Below are positions 1-9,639 of a stretch of 28,653 nucleotides of DNA, piece after piece. The DNA comes from Larix sibirica. Its lineage: Eukaryota > Streptophyta > Pinopsida > Pinales > Pinaceae. The notes beneath the pieces were generated by a model. The model saw only the letters and a program-made list of their open reading frames with translations, ran no database searches and was not told where the DNA came from. Numbering within the stretch: position 1 is the first letter of the stretch; each line of letters opens with the position of its first letter. The stretch is from the NCBI GenBank assembly GCA_004151065.3, contig NWUY0300069737.1, forward strand, positions 1-28,653. Reading direction: 5' to 3'. Position numbers and translations under genes: made by a program.

Positions 1-243
1 AGAAGTATGATGGAATGTAATGAAGTGTGATTTGTGGTCTAGCAAATCACAATTCTAAACACTTGTTATGATATTTTGATTAATAGATGAGTGGCAAGCT
101 CATTAGTTTACTATTTTTCCCAGGAGAAGGGTTTCCAGGTTAATTTCTATATAATGTGTTGTGTGCCATTTCCTTTTTGTCTAATTGTGTTTAACTATAT
201 GAATCAATTTGCAGGCCTACTGTAATTGCTATTAGAACCAACA
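1..243 (+). repeat. 5' LTR of the copia element, 3' portion only
   Basis: Positions from about 8 to 243 align with 4688-4934 of the 3' LTR. They share gatggaatgtaatgaagt, the run gatttgtggtctag and the terminus accaaca. The LTR ends in CA at 243, two bases before the primer binding site. The rest of this LTR lies upstream of the window. Confidence 0.92.
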
Positions 244-245
244 AT

Positions 246-257
246 CGGTATCAGAGC
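246..257 (+). other. Primer binding site complementary to initiator tRNA-Met
   Basis: cggtatcagagc matches the usual plant copia PBS tggtatcagagc with one mismatch in the first base, and begins two bases after the LTR end. Minus-strand DNA synthesis is primed here in this class of element. Confidence 0.9.
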
Positions 258-368
258 TCTATTTGGCTGCAGGGTGTCACCTTTGTTGCTGAGGGTTTGA
301 ATTCATCCTAGATTTAGTGAATACCCGTTTTAATGGGAGATTTTCGAAAACATTGATTTATAGTTAGA

Positions 369-1110
369 ATGACTAACATGTCGAGGATAGAAATTGAAAA
401 CTTCAATGGGAAAATTTTTGAGGTTTGGAAGCTTAAAATGGAAGATCTCCTTGAGGATCGAGAACAATGGCTTGCATTTGAAACATGAATGACTTCGGTT
501 GGTGTGTCGAAGGAAGATTGGGAAAATATTGACAGGAAGGCAAGGAGTACATTCTGACTTTGTTTAGGAGATTCAGTATTGATGAATGTCTCAGAAGAAG
601 ACACTACTAGGAAGTTGTGGGAAGAATTGGGGAGCTTGTACCAGTCGAAATATATGGTTAACAAGTTGTTTCTTCAGAAGAAGTTATATCTTCTAAGGAT
701 GTGTGAAGGTGACTCGATTACAAAGCACCTGAATGCATTCAACACTGTTATCATTCAATTGTTGTCCATGGATATTAAAATCATTAAGGATGAAAAATGT
801 AACAGTTTGTTATGTTCTTTGCCAGATTCCTGGGATAGCATAGTCATGGCTATTGGAACTAATAGTACCAAATTGGAGATAAACTATGTTGTCGCATCTC
901 TGTTGTCAGAAGATATGAGATGAAAGAACATATAAGGTTTGACCTGTGATGCCTTGACGGTTAGAGGTCGATCGATAGACAAAATAAAAGGTAAAACCTC
1001 TGGTAGAACATCGAAGTCGAGGGTAGATCTAAGATTGAATCCCCTGGTCCAGCAATGAAAACATGTTGGCGATGCGGTGAAGTCAGGCATTATAGATGAA
1101 ACTGTAAGTA
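369..1110 (+). pseudogene. copia gag (UBN2-type capsid plus zinc knuckle), broken
   Basis: The reading frame from the ATG at 369 gives MTNMSRIEIENFNGK and then EVWKLKMEDLL, the typical copia gag opening (FNGxNFxxWKxxM). A TGA at 486 and another near 561 interrupt it. The same frame then runs on through KLWEELGSLYQSK and LPDSWDSIVMAI to a stop at 921-923, covering the UBN2-like part. After a frameshift a CX2CX4HX4C zinc knuckle follows at 1064-1105 (CWRCGEVRHYR, stop, NC); the in-frame TGA replaces the basic residue usual at that place. The start was chosen because it lies just downstream of the PBS and matches the family N-terminus. The product would be the nucleocapsid/capsid protein, which is not made from this copy. 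Confidence 0.9.
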
Positions 1111-1213
1111 GATGGAATTCGAAAAAAGAAAAGGATATGAGGAAGGTTAGTTAGTTGATGGTAAGTATTCGCAAGAACAGAAAGGTGATATGTATTTGGC
1201 CTCTACAAGTACA

Positions 1214-1430
1214 TAGTCAGATCGTGACTCTTAGTTGATCGACTCTGGTACATCAAATCATATGACACCTCAAAAAGAATGATTATGTGAGCATGATAAG
1301 TTTGATGGCAGTGATGTCCTACTAGGAGATGATTCAATGACTAGGATAGTTAGACGAGGTAAAGTTCAACTGAAACTGAAATATGGAAGAATAGGAACAC
1401 TTCCAAGAGTACTCATATCATAGGTTTGGC
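1214..1430 (+). pseudogene. copia aspartic protease remnant
   Basis: In one frame LIDSGTSNHMT is seen, with the catalytic D-S-G triplet at 1241-1249. It fits the copia protease active-site pattern DSG(A/T)(S/T)xHM. It is followed by a degenerate stretch ending in GTLPRVLI, where the protease domain normally leads towards the GAG-pre-integrase region. Stops lie just before the motif (TAG at 1231) and just after it (TGA). In the intact family this enzyme would cut the gag-pol polyprotein. It cannot be made here. Confidence 0.82.
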
Positions 1431-1559
1431 CCAAAACCTGATCTTGGTTAGTAAGATGGGGAATGTAGGTGTGCAGTCTGTATTTGAGAAAGATATGTGA
1501 AATATGGTGCGAGGAGAAATGGTATTGATGAGGGGCATTCAGATTGGAACCTTATACAA

Positions 1560-2540
1560 GCTACTAGGAAGAATAGACATCGACGAATGTCCTAATGTGG
1601 TTTGTCACGAGTTTGACATCATATCTTCTTGTCTAGTCGACTCGACCATGTTGTGGCATCAATGGATGGGCATATAGATGAGAAAGGTCTTCATAATATG
1701 CACAGTAAATGTATGGTCGAAGGTCTCCCAAACTGTTTTGAAGAAGTTGAATTTTGTGAACATTGTATTTATGGTAAACAAAGTCGTGTAAGGTTCTCAT
1801 ATGGTGCTACTAAGGATAAGGGAATGTTGGAGTTAATACATAGTGATGTATTTGGACATGTGTTGGTCCCTTCAATAGTACGATCTCAATATTACATTTA
1901 TTTCATAGATTATTTCTCCAAAATGACATGGTTGTATTTTCTTAGAAATAAATCTGGCATCTTTGGAAGGTTTCAAGATTTTAAATCTCTTATGGAAAAT
2001 TAGACTTTTAAAAAGATCAAGGTATCGACAATTGATAACCAAGGTGAATTATATGGAAAGGCATTTGACCAGTTCTATGGATAGCAAAATATAGCTCGAC
2101 AAAACAAAACTCCATACACACCTCAACAGAATGGAGTTGTAGAAAGAAAGAACATAATGTTGATGGAGAAAGCTAAGAGTATGCTCAGTGGTGTAGGAAT
2201 CGCACAAGAATTCTGGGCAAAGGCAGTTAACACAACATGTTACCTAGTGAATAGGTTGTTTCCAATAGCTCTATTCAATAAGAATCCATATGAGGCATGG
2301 CTGGTAAAAAGCCCTCTTTTACACATCTCATTTTTTTGGGGTGTGAAGCCTTTGTGCATGTCCCAAGGGAGAACAGAAGCAAACTTGACATCAAGTCGAA
2401 GAAATTCATCTTCATCGGGTACAAGGACGGAGTGAAAGGGTTTAAGTTGTGGAATATTTTTACAAGGAAGGCGTTTTATAGTAGAGACGTGATATTCAGA
2501 GAAGTCAAAGGAACTTCTAAGGATGAAGAGGTTAAATGAG
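1560..2540 (+). pseudogene. copia integrase (GAG-pre-integrase, zinc-binding and DDE core), broken
   Basis: A GAG-pre-integrase/HHCC region is seen around 1640-1790: LWHQWMG in one frame, then LHNMHSKCMVEGLPN and CEHCIYGKQ after a frameshift. The catalytic core follows: first Asp in LIHSDVFG, then YFIDYFSKMTWLYFL, second Asp in TIDNQGE (usually TDNGGE), and the Glu in QQNGVVERKN. The domain runs on through WAKAVNTTCYLVNR to a C-terminal region ending at KGTSKDEEVK near 2539. An in-frame TAG at 2001 sits where the family usually has Gln. A further frameshift near 2300-2340 moves the end into another frame. Integrase inserts the cDNA into the genome; this copy cannot. Confidence 0.93.
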
Positions 2541-2649
2541 AAAAACCAGAAAAGAAAGAGTTTGAAATGAACGACGAAAGTCTAGATTTAAGTGAGTTGA
2601 CTGAATCCAAGGAATAGGTGGAACAACAAACCTCGGATGTCAGGAGGTC

Positions 2650-3640
2650 TGGTCAAGAAAGGAAACATACATAAAGGTATAAACTTCCATCTGAATATCA
2701 CTCCACTTTTGCGTTATTTTCCATTGAAGATGATCTCAGGTCAGTAAAGGAAGTGATCAACTCAACAAAGGGTAAACTATGGAAAAAGGCCATGGAAGAG
2801 GAAATGGAATCCTTGAAGAAAAATGAAACTTGGGATCTAGTCACATCACCAAATGGAAGGAAAATTGTCAGTAATAAGTTGGTGTTCAAGAAAAAGGTTA
2901 ATGCAACAAGTCAAGTCAAGAAGTACAAGGCTCGACTGGTAGTGAAAGTATATTTCCAAGTTGAGGGAGTCAACTTTGGTGAGATTTTCTTTCCTATTTC
3001 TAAGATAACTTCCATAAGGGTACTAATGTCTTTAGCTGCAACATTTGATCTTGAGATAGAACAGATGTATGTAAATACAACATTTCTTTAGGGTGATCTT
3101 GAAGAAGAAATCTATATGAAGCTGCCTGGAGGTTTTGCAGTGGAAGGAGAAACAGAACTAGTCTGCAAGCTCAAGAAGTCTCTCTACGGTCTAAAAAAAT
3201 CACCTAGGATGTGGTATTAGAAGTTTGGTATGTATATCATGTAGTTGGGTTTTGTGAGAATTTGGGTTGATCATTGTGAGTATGTAAACAAAATCGATGG
3301 ATCACTTTGTATACGTAGTGTTGCATGTCAACAACATGTCGTTAGTCAGAAATAACATGGATCTAATAAAGGAGGTAAAACTGCAGCTATCCTCCAAGTT
3401 CGACATGAAGGATCTTAGAGAAGTAAATTCCATTCTTTGAATAGAAATACAGAGAGATTTTGTAGGTAGAAGGCTGTGGTAAAGTCAGAGAAAATATGTT
3501 GAGATAGTTATAAAACATTTCAACATGTAGTAGAGTAGTTCGGTCAAGGTCCCTATTTTGTTGGGAGTCAAACTATATGTTGAAAAGTGTCCTAAGACAC
3601 ATGAATAAATAGAGTACATGTCACATGTGCCATATGCTAG
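2650..3640 (+). pseudogene. copia reverse transcriptase (RVT_2), broken, catalytic Asp pair lost
   Basis: The N-terminal part reads WKKAMEEEMESLKKNETWDLV, the typical copia RT entry, followed by KYKARLVVK and ITSIRVLMSLAA. Next come GDLEEEIYMKLPGGF and LVCKLKKSLYGLKKSPRMWY, both hallmarks of plant copia RT. The active-site block that should read YVDD is HVNN at 3324-3335, so both catalytic aspartates are asparagine. FDMKDLREVNSIL follows. In-frame TAG codons after TTFL (near 3090) and after PRMWY (near 3220) stand where the family has other residues, often Gln. The domain is certain from motif order, and the enzyme is certainly inactive. Confidence 0.95.
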
Positions 3641-3660
3641 TGTTGTAGGCCGTCTGATGT

Positions 3661-4330
3661 ATGCTATGGTATGTACTCGACCGAATATTTTTCCATGTAG
3701 TGGGAGTATTAAGCAAGTACATGTCGATGCTTAGAAAAGAGCATTGGACCGCAATCAAGAGAATATTCATGTATCTATGTGGAATAATGAATTATGCAAT
3801 CTATTATGGAGGAGAACCTAAGGACAGCAAGAAAATCAATGTACGTGGATTTGTCAATTCCAACTTGGATGGAGATATTGACCATAGACGGTCGACTAAC
3901 CAGTATGTGTTTAAACTATTTAGTGGAGCAGTTAGTTGGATGAGTAGGAAGCAGTCGGTCTTTGCAATGTCAACTACTGAGGCTGAATACATGGAAGCTG
4001 CTCATGCATGTAAGGAGGAAATTTGGTTGCATATATTGTGTTAAGATGTTGGGTTTGGATAGCTTGTTGTTAGGTTGGATTGTGACATTCATAGTGCAAT
4101 TTTCCTGGTAAAGAACCTAGCATATCATGAAAGACAAAGCACATTGATGTACAATACCATTTTGTGAGAGAAATGGTGGATAACCAAAAGGTGTTACTGG
4201 AAAAGGTAGACATGGTGAAGAACGTTGCAGAATCATTGACCAATTCAGTGAGCACAGAGATTTTTTCCTAGTGTAGGAAAACGATGGCTTGTTACCCCTG
4301 CTGAAGTGAACTAAAGCTATGAGTCTCATG
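3661..4330 (+). pseudogene. copia RNase H and pol C-terminus, broken
   Basis: One open stretch (3661-4044) holds HWTAIKRIFMYLCG, then GFVNSNLDGDIDHRRST, then AVSWMSRKQSVFAMSTTEAEYM and HACKEEIWL. These are the standard copia RNase H blocks, with the Glu of TEAEYM retained. The first Asp, usually in GYxDSD or GYVDAD, reads Asn (FVNSN). After a frameshift near 4045 the tail continues as DCDIHSAIFLVKNLAYHER and ends around 4330 in REMVDNQKVLLEKV- and LTNSVSTEIF-like sequence, usual at the pol C-terminus just before the PPT. Confidence 0.93.
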
Positions 4331-4348
4331 TTTATGCAAATAAGACAA

Positions 4349-4360
4349 GAAGTGGGAGAA
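4349..4360 (+). other. Polypurine tract of the copia element
   Basis: gaagtgggagaa lies directly against the start of the 3' LTR (tgctggg). The match to the common plant copia junction, aagtgggaga followed by TGTTGG, fixes the LTR start at 4361. Confidence 0.9.
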
Positions 4361-4934
4361 TGCTGGGAATATTATATTATTTGTATGTAAATCGACTGGA
4401 AAACTCGATATTCAATTGGCATAAGTTGACTGGAGTTGGAGGTTGACAGATGATGGAAATACAATCAACTAGCTATCTGGAATAGCTGTTTGGTCGAAGG
4501 AAAATGACTAGTCGACGGGAATTCAATGGAATGACCAAAATCTCAAGTGATCGGACAAGGTTGACCTAGTCAATTCAACTGTATCACAATAACTGAAAGT
4601 GGTTAGGAAGTTATGGATTGTCATTAATGAGCAGTTGGTTGTATTGCATCTATAAATAAGACATAGTAATGTCTATGCAAATTGCAATATGATGGAATGT
4701 AATGAAGTTTGATTTGTGGTCTAGTAAATCACAGTTGTAAACACATGTTATGAGTGTTTGATTAATAGATTAGTGGTAAGCTCACTGGTTTGTTGGTTTT
4801 CCCCATGAGAGGGGTTTCCAAGGTAATTTCTGTGTAATGTGTTGATGTGATGTGTGCCATTGTTTTATTTCTAATTGTGTTCAACTATATGAATCAATTT
4901 TTCAAGCCTACTATAATTGGTATTAAAACCAACA
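4361..4934 (+). repeat. 3' LTR of the copia element (574 bp)
   Basis: It starts TG immediately after the PPT and ends CA at 4934, the position homologous to the 5' LTR end at 243. A likely TATA box lies inside. The bases after the end begin tatagt; they cannot be compared with the left flank because that lies outside the window. Confidence 0.92.
4651..4658 (+). promoter_or_regulatory. Putative LTR TATA box
   Basis: tataaata within the 3' LTR lies about 280 bases before its end, a usual place for the U3 promoter of a copia LTR. The motif is seen; its role is inferred from position. Confidence 0.5.
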
Positions 4935-5394
4935 TATAGTTGTGTTGGAACTCAAATCACATATATGGATTTTTGTCTTTCTTATTTATAAATATGGATA
5001 ACTAGTCAACAACTTCAATTTTTTTGAGGACTTTGAACCATAAATCAATGAATCAATTCCAACCCAAAACATGTAAAATTTGGTCAAAGGTGTTGTTTTT
5101 TATGCCATGGATGGATTCATAGATGTAAAAAATCCTTGTGGAACATGTAGTGTGTAATATCAACAAATTAATTACCTTAATCTAGTTATGCACACCAAAA
5201 TTTGACAAATTCTAGAGAAAGAAAAAGTATAAAAAAGGGACTTTGGGAAAGGTCAAAATCTTGGCCATTTATTCATCTCATTTTCAAAACATATCAATAC
5301 TTTTTCCCCTTGGAGTAAGGGGCCATAAGTGAGAATGTAATTGTTGATACCTTGATAACCCCATAAACAATTGGCTCATGAATATCTCCAATTA
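4935..5394. other. No recognisable feature
   Basis: A+T-rich flank of the copia element. No ORF of note, no repeat and no domain-like translation was recognised on either strand. Confidence 0.5.
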
Positions 5395-5496
5395 ATAGTT
5401 GACCCACAAAGAGCTAACATTGCACAAGTGGTATTTAAACCCAAGTCGAGAGGATAGCATTCCTCCTCTCGACCACGTAAGCTAGACCCAATTGAC
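5395..5496 (-). mobile_element. tRNA-derived SINE, copy 1
   Basis: Read on the minus strand it begins gtcaattgggtctagctta and carries an A-box-like block (tagcttacgtgg, plus coordinates 5473-5484) and a B-box-like block (gggtttaaatacc, 5430-5442), spaced as in a tRNA promoter. It aligns with the plus-strand copy at 13589 over roughly 100 bases, including gctatcctctcgac against ggtatcctctcaac. Two copies on opposite strands at unlinked places imply a dispersed element. The 3' end is not clear. Confidence 0.65.
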
Positions 5497-5659
5497 AAAA
5501 CATATCAATACTTGTATCACTATTGTTGGAATTTCATGGAAATGGATTTTAATGCAAATTCATAAATTCCACATCAACCTTGAGGTTTGTCATATCTATT
5601 TCCAATTAACTTTTAGCTTTGGGGCTAAATCTGAAATATAAAGTACAACAATATATATT

Positions 5660-7480
5660 TCACTTATGTCCAACCAAATCCACAAGGCAGCCCAAGAAAA
5701 TAAACACCAAAAAATATACTTCAAGGGAATAATGTTTCCATCCCTCAGAGTACACTTTCCAACATATAAAAGATTTGAAAATTACTTATTACACCATATT
5801 TATTACAGCCATAAATCAACCCTCATAGCTTCTATATGTTTGTTAAATCACTTAACAAAATATGCTCATTGTTGTATAAAATCAGCCTGCACAACCAACA
5901 CTAGCACCTCCTAAATCACCATAGGAACAACATAGAGCTATTCACATATACATAAGTTGAAGTTACAAGTACATACCAATAAACATTTTCAACACTAGTC
6001 TATGATAGTATTTCAATCTTATCACCGTCCTTTAAGCTTATCACAAGCTTGGAATCTCCAATCATCTCCAAATCTCAGCAAGGGAAACCTCAACAAGCAA
6101 GCATCACACAAACTATCAAACCCTGGCCACCAACTCCTCCTAGCTAGGAATCACTCCCAACCAAATTTAGTTATTCCACCAAAGATCCACTATTAACTAG
6201 CATACACACGGACAAGTCCTCTATGGCACCTACACCTTCATCACAAAAGTGTATAAGAGAAAACAACATAGCCCTCCACTATCTTCTCTGTATCAAGCAT
6301 TCTAGGTAGTAATAAGGTTTCCAATGCCACAAAACCATTGTATTCTTCTCTCATGAGAACCACAACAACAAGTGCTCCCTTTGCTCCTCTAGGTTTTTTA
6401 CCAAACCCTTTCTTCCTTTGTTTTTTCAAGGTAATTCCTAACCCCAATATATTCCTTGCAACAACACAAGAATGATAGCGCACTAGATAAGTGAGGAAAG
6501 TACAATGAAGAAGAAGTACAAGTGAAAGAGACAAGTTTTCCATAACTCTCACATCTCTAATACATTATGTGATCGATGAATGATGAAATATGCAGGTCTT
6601 TCAAGCAAGGGTCCCAAGCCTTGAGTGTTCCATAAGAAGGGTCTAACACTCCTCTCCAAATGTCTTTAATGGTCCAATGGTACTCCTAAACCATGTACTC
6701 CTTGAGGTCCATCACACTCCCTGAACAATTTTCAACTACAACCAAGTGTCATTGAGTCAAGCACAAGCCTCCATGTAAGCAAATAGGTGTCCTTGTGCTA
6801 ATTGGGGCTAGTCAACACCTTCCTCCTAAATGCCCAACTTTCCTCCTCCAAATAGGTCATCCTCCCAAGCAAGTAACCAAGACCTCCATGTGCACCTCAT
6901 AGAGAATGCCACCATGCCACATATATCTCCAATCCCCTAAAGAAATTTCCATACAAGCATCAAGTCAAGGTATAGCAATCCATGGGTAAGCTATCTCCAA
7001 TGCATATGTTTGCTACAATACGACCAAGGGTTGTAAACACACAATTCACTCCACATTACATGAAGCACTTCAAGCATGGTTTAAACACTTTTGGAGTAAC
7101 CCCAAAAGCAAATAGCTACATCATCTGGTGTTGCCCACTTAATCTTTAGATTAAAATACTCACTCAATCACCACATCATTTCAATTTTCTATTGTCCATC
7201 ATATGTGTCAAGGACTCTATCAAAATCATTGCCTCAAATTTCCTTTGGCCACTCAACTAAAATAATTTCACATCAACTCATTGGGAAAACCCTAAATCTT
7301 CTCATGCATCACAATGCTTCCACCCTTTGCATCAATCATACCTACCATAGTATCATGCAATGGACCCACTTGCTCTTTTGTTAATTCAAAGTTCAAATAA
7401 AACCCATGACAACACCTTTGTTTTCATCTTAAGACACCTCTTCTCTTTTTCATTATTATTGTAATGCAATCTTTGCTAAT
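5660..7480. other. Unidentified block with strong C-over-G strand skew
   Basis: The plus strand is clearly richer in C than in G: 23 C to 7 G at 6841-6900 and 16 C to 9 G at 6721-6780. Open frames are short. The longest on the minus strand (6552-6241, 103 codons) starts MRVMENLSLSLVLLL, which resembles a signal peptide, but I recognise no family and see no supporting context. It may be the untranslated part of an old LTR element or transcribed non-coding DNA; neither can be shown from the sequence. Confidence 0.4.
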
Positions 7481-8237
7481 CAACAAAAGGCTTGGGTTTA
7501 TAAGTACAAATTATGCTAACGTAGGTAGCTCAACCAATTGATTTGATGTGAATGCTAACCAACATTATGTCGACAATTTGACTCCTTGGATAGCTACATG
7601 TTAGTTGGTTGCAATGTTATCTTAGGGTGAACCAAATTTTTAGTCTTCATGCCCAATGAGTGAGTAGTATCGCGATATTCTCCTCAAGGGATGTGATCAA
7701 CTTTCATAAAGGGGAAACAAGTACAAATTATGAAATGAGTGAATTTGCAAGATGAAGGACCCTCATAGATCGATCTAATGCATGGTGATGTGAAACAAGT
7801 AGCCTTACACAAGTAGATGACTAAGATAAGAATTCCTAACCTTGTATGACTAGCAAGGTAACATGCATCACCACCATCTAACATCTAAGGAAATCAAGTT
7901 GAACCATCAAAGATATAAAAAAAAAACTTAAATCTTGCATGTTTATACATTGAGCAACAAATGTGGCCACACAATGGAGGAGCCACACTAGTCAAATGGA
8001 CCTAGAACATGTGTCGCTTCTATTTATGATCTAGCTAAACACAAATGAATGACCAACATATGGGCCCCAGTCTTGAATGTTTAGCACATCTTCCAATCCC
8101 TTTCAAACATATGATTGTCATGAGAAACTTTAAAATGATTACATGATTATATACTCGTGCCTTGAGATGAAGGGGCAATAAAAACATTTTAAAATGAGAG
8201 GATATGACACCCACAAAATTATTGCAAGTGAAGGAGG
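7481..8237. other. No recognisable feature
   Basis: Low-complexity A+T-rich DNA with no credible coding frame or repeat structure that I can see. Confidence 0.45.
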
Positions 8238-8537
8238 CCTACAAAACTCTTAGCGTTGTTAGTGCAAGAACATAGGAGATGTTATCACATCAATTTAAGG
8301 ATTTGCACCATAGAGTTAAGGAGGATTCTCACCTTATACCATAATCTCTCTCTCTCTCTCTCTCTCCTACAAAACTCTAAGTGTTGTTAGTACTGGAACA
8401 TAGGAGATGCTATCACATCAATATGGGGATTTGCACCCTAGAGTTAAGGGGGATTCTCACCCTAGAGCAGAAAGTTACTCTCTCTCTCTCATAATGAGCT
8501 TAACATGTCACTTAGAAGATTAAAACCTGGATGTGGA

Positions 8538-8574
<37 letters not shown>

Positions 8575-8672
8575 CTAAGTGTTGTTAGTGCGGGAACATA
8601 GGAGATCTCATCACATCAATTTGCGGACTTGAACCCTAGAGTTAATGGGGATTCTCACCCTAGAGCAGAAAA

Positions 8673-8706
<34 letters not shown>
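8238..8706. repeat. Compound repeat: (CT)n tracts alternating with three copies of a ~105-bp unit
   Basis: Copies begin near 8238, 8366 and 8572. Each contains aagtgttgttagtg-like sequence, then gaacataggagat, tcacatcaat and a final agagttaagggggattctca block, and each runs straight into (CT)n (8346-8366, 8478-8490, 8674-8706). A further (CT)n tract at 8540-8572 lies between copies 2 and 3. The spacing is about 128 and then 206 bp, so this is a staggered tandem array and not a simple satellite. Confidence 0.85.
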
Positions 8707-8710
<4 letters not shown>

Positions 8711-8820
8711 CTTGATGTGTGAGGTCAATATCTCATCATATTTCTAACATACATCATGATTTTCATGGTAGTAGATAAGTGTGATGGTGGCATGGAGAAC
8801 AAAGACCACTTTGGAAAGAA

Positions 8821-8900
8821 CTCTCTCTCTCTCAAAATAAAACTTGGATGTGGAGGATAACATTCCATCCCACAACTTGTGTGTGTGTGTGTGCGTGCGC
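8821..8900. repeat. (CT)n and (GT)n microsatellite tracts
   Basis: (CT)n lies at 8821-8833 and (GT)n, degrading to gtgcgtgcgc, from 8879 to about 8900. The phrase aaaac(c/t)tggatgtggagg next to these tracts also occurs at about 8523-8540, so a second short repeat is shared around the CT tracts. Confidence 0.85.
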
Positions 8901-8940
8901 ATGTGCTGGGAGGAATCTACAAGTTGTCAATAGTTCACAT

Positions 8941-9610
8941 TCTTAACGACATCTTGGAAAAAGATAAGGAAAAACTTCTTTATCTTCCTATGGATTGGAA
9001 GAAGTGAGATGGAGGGTGTTTCCTTGGTAAAATGGAAAAGGCTAGCAATACCAAAAGAGGATGGCGTATGGGGTCTCAAAAGCATCAACATTTTTTGAAT
9101 GTTTTGACAGCCAAAAATTTATGGAGGTAGATTCAAAATGAAGGTCTTTGGGGTAAAATAATGGTGGACAAATACATTAGTCCAGAATCACTACAGGAAT
9201 GCATAAAAAAGCAAGTCAAAGGTCATGGTGGGAGCTTAGATGTTTGGAAAGCAATGGTAAGGGAAATTCTCCTCGTAGGGAAATGGGTAGCATGGAGAGA
9301 GGTAAAAAAAACTAAAGTGAAAATTAGTGAGGACCCATGGTTGGTATACCATAAAACTTTAGGTTATTATAATCTCTAATCAACCTTTTACACAATGTGA
9401 AGATATTCAGATTGGCATATGTAGTTGATCCAAAAGCTACCTCAATTCAAAATCAAGGTTGGAAATTTATTATCCTTTTAGATTTACAAGGAAAAATTGT
9501 AGTTGGATGGAATCACTACACTTATAGACTCAAACAAAGTGGCATAATACTACGAAGGAGGTTTTGAGGCTAGAGTTTTAGTTTTACTGCATAATGGTGA
9601 TCAGATTTTT
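8941..9610 (+). pseudogene. LINE ORF2 C-terminal fragment
   Basis: In the plus frames one reads VSLVKWKRLAIPKEDGVWGL, then LTAKNLWR, IQNEGLWGKIMVDKYI and GGSLDVWKAMVREILLVGKW, ending in KISEDPWL. This is the usual run after the RT thumb of plant L1 ORF2 (xxxWxxxxxPKxxGGxGIxxL, then LWGKVIxAKY, then W.IGxGxxVxIxxDPW), leading into the zf-RVT region. Stops (TGA near 9096, TAG near 9127) and frameshifts make it dead. The RT core that should lie upstream is missing: the fragment begins right after the (GT)n tract, as a 5'-truncated LINE would. It reads in the same direction as the next LINE, but lies upstream of that element's ORF1, so it must be a different copy. Confidence 0.8.
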
Positions 9611-9639
9611 TAGTGTCTTTTTCCTATAGGTTGAGGTCA

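Larger units (their letters stand above)
1..4934 (+). mobile_element. Ty1/copia LTR retrotransposon, 5' LTR cut by window edge, decayed
   Basis: The order is partial 5' LTR, PBS, gag, protease, integrase, RT, RNase H, PPT and complete 3' LTR. Integrase before RT defines Ty1/copia. Every domain is recognisable on the plus strand, but each is broken by stops and frameshifts, so the copy is dead. By eye the two LTRs differ at roughly 30-35 positions plus a short indel over about 240 aligned bases, which marks an old insertion. The left target-site duplication lies outside the window, so the duplication cannot be checked. The lineage within copia (Tork, SIRE and others) was not resolved. Confidence 0.95.

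Noticed and set aside
6241-6552. Secreted protein gene from the hydrophobic N-terminus MRVMENLSLSLVLLL
   Set aside because: A single 103-codon frame with no homology, no neighbours and low-complexity composition is not enough.
8572-8690. SINE identity for the ~105-bp (CT)n-linked unit from its B-box-like gggttcaagtcc
   Set aside because: No acceptable A box at the right distance; kept only as a repeat.
8238-8706. CRISPR array
   Set aside because: The repeats are diverged, about 105 bp long and joined by microsatellites; the genome is plant nuclear DNA.
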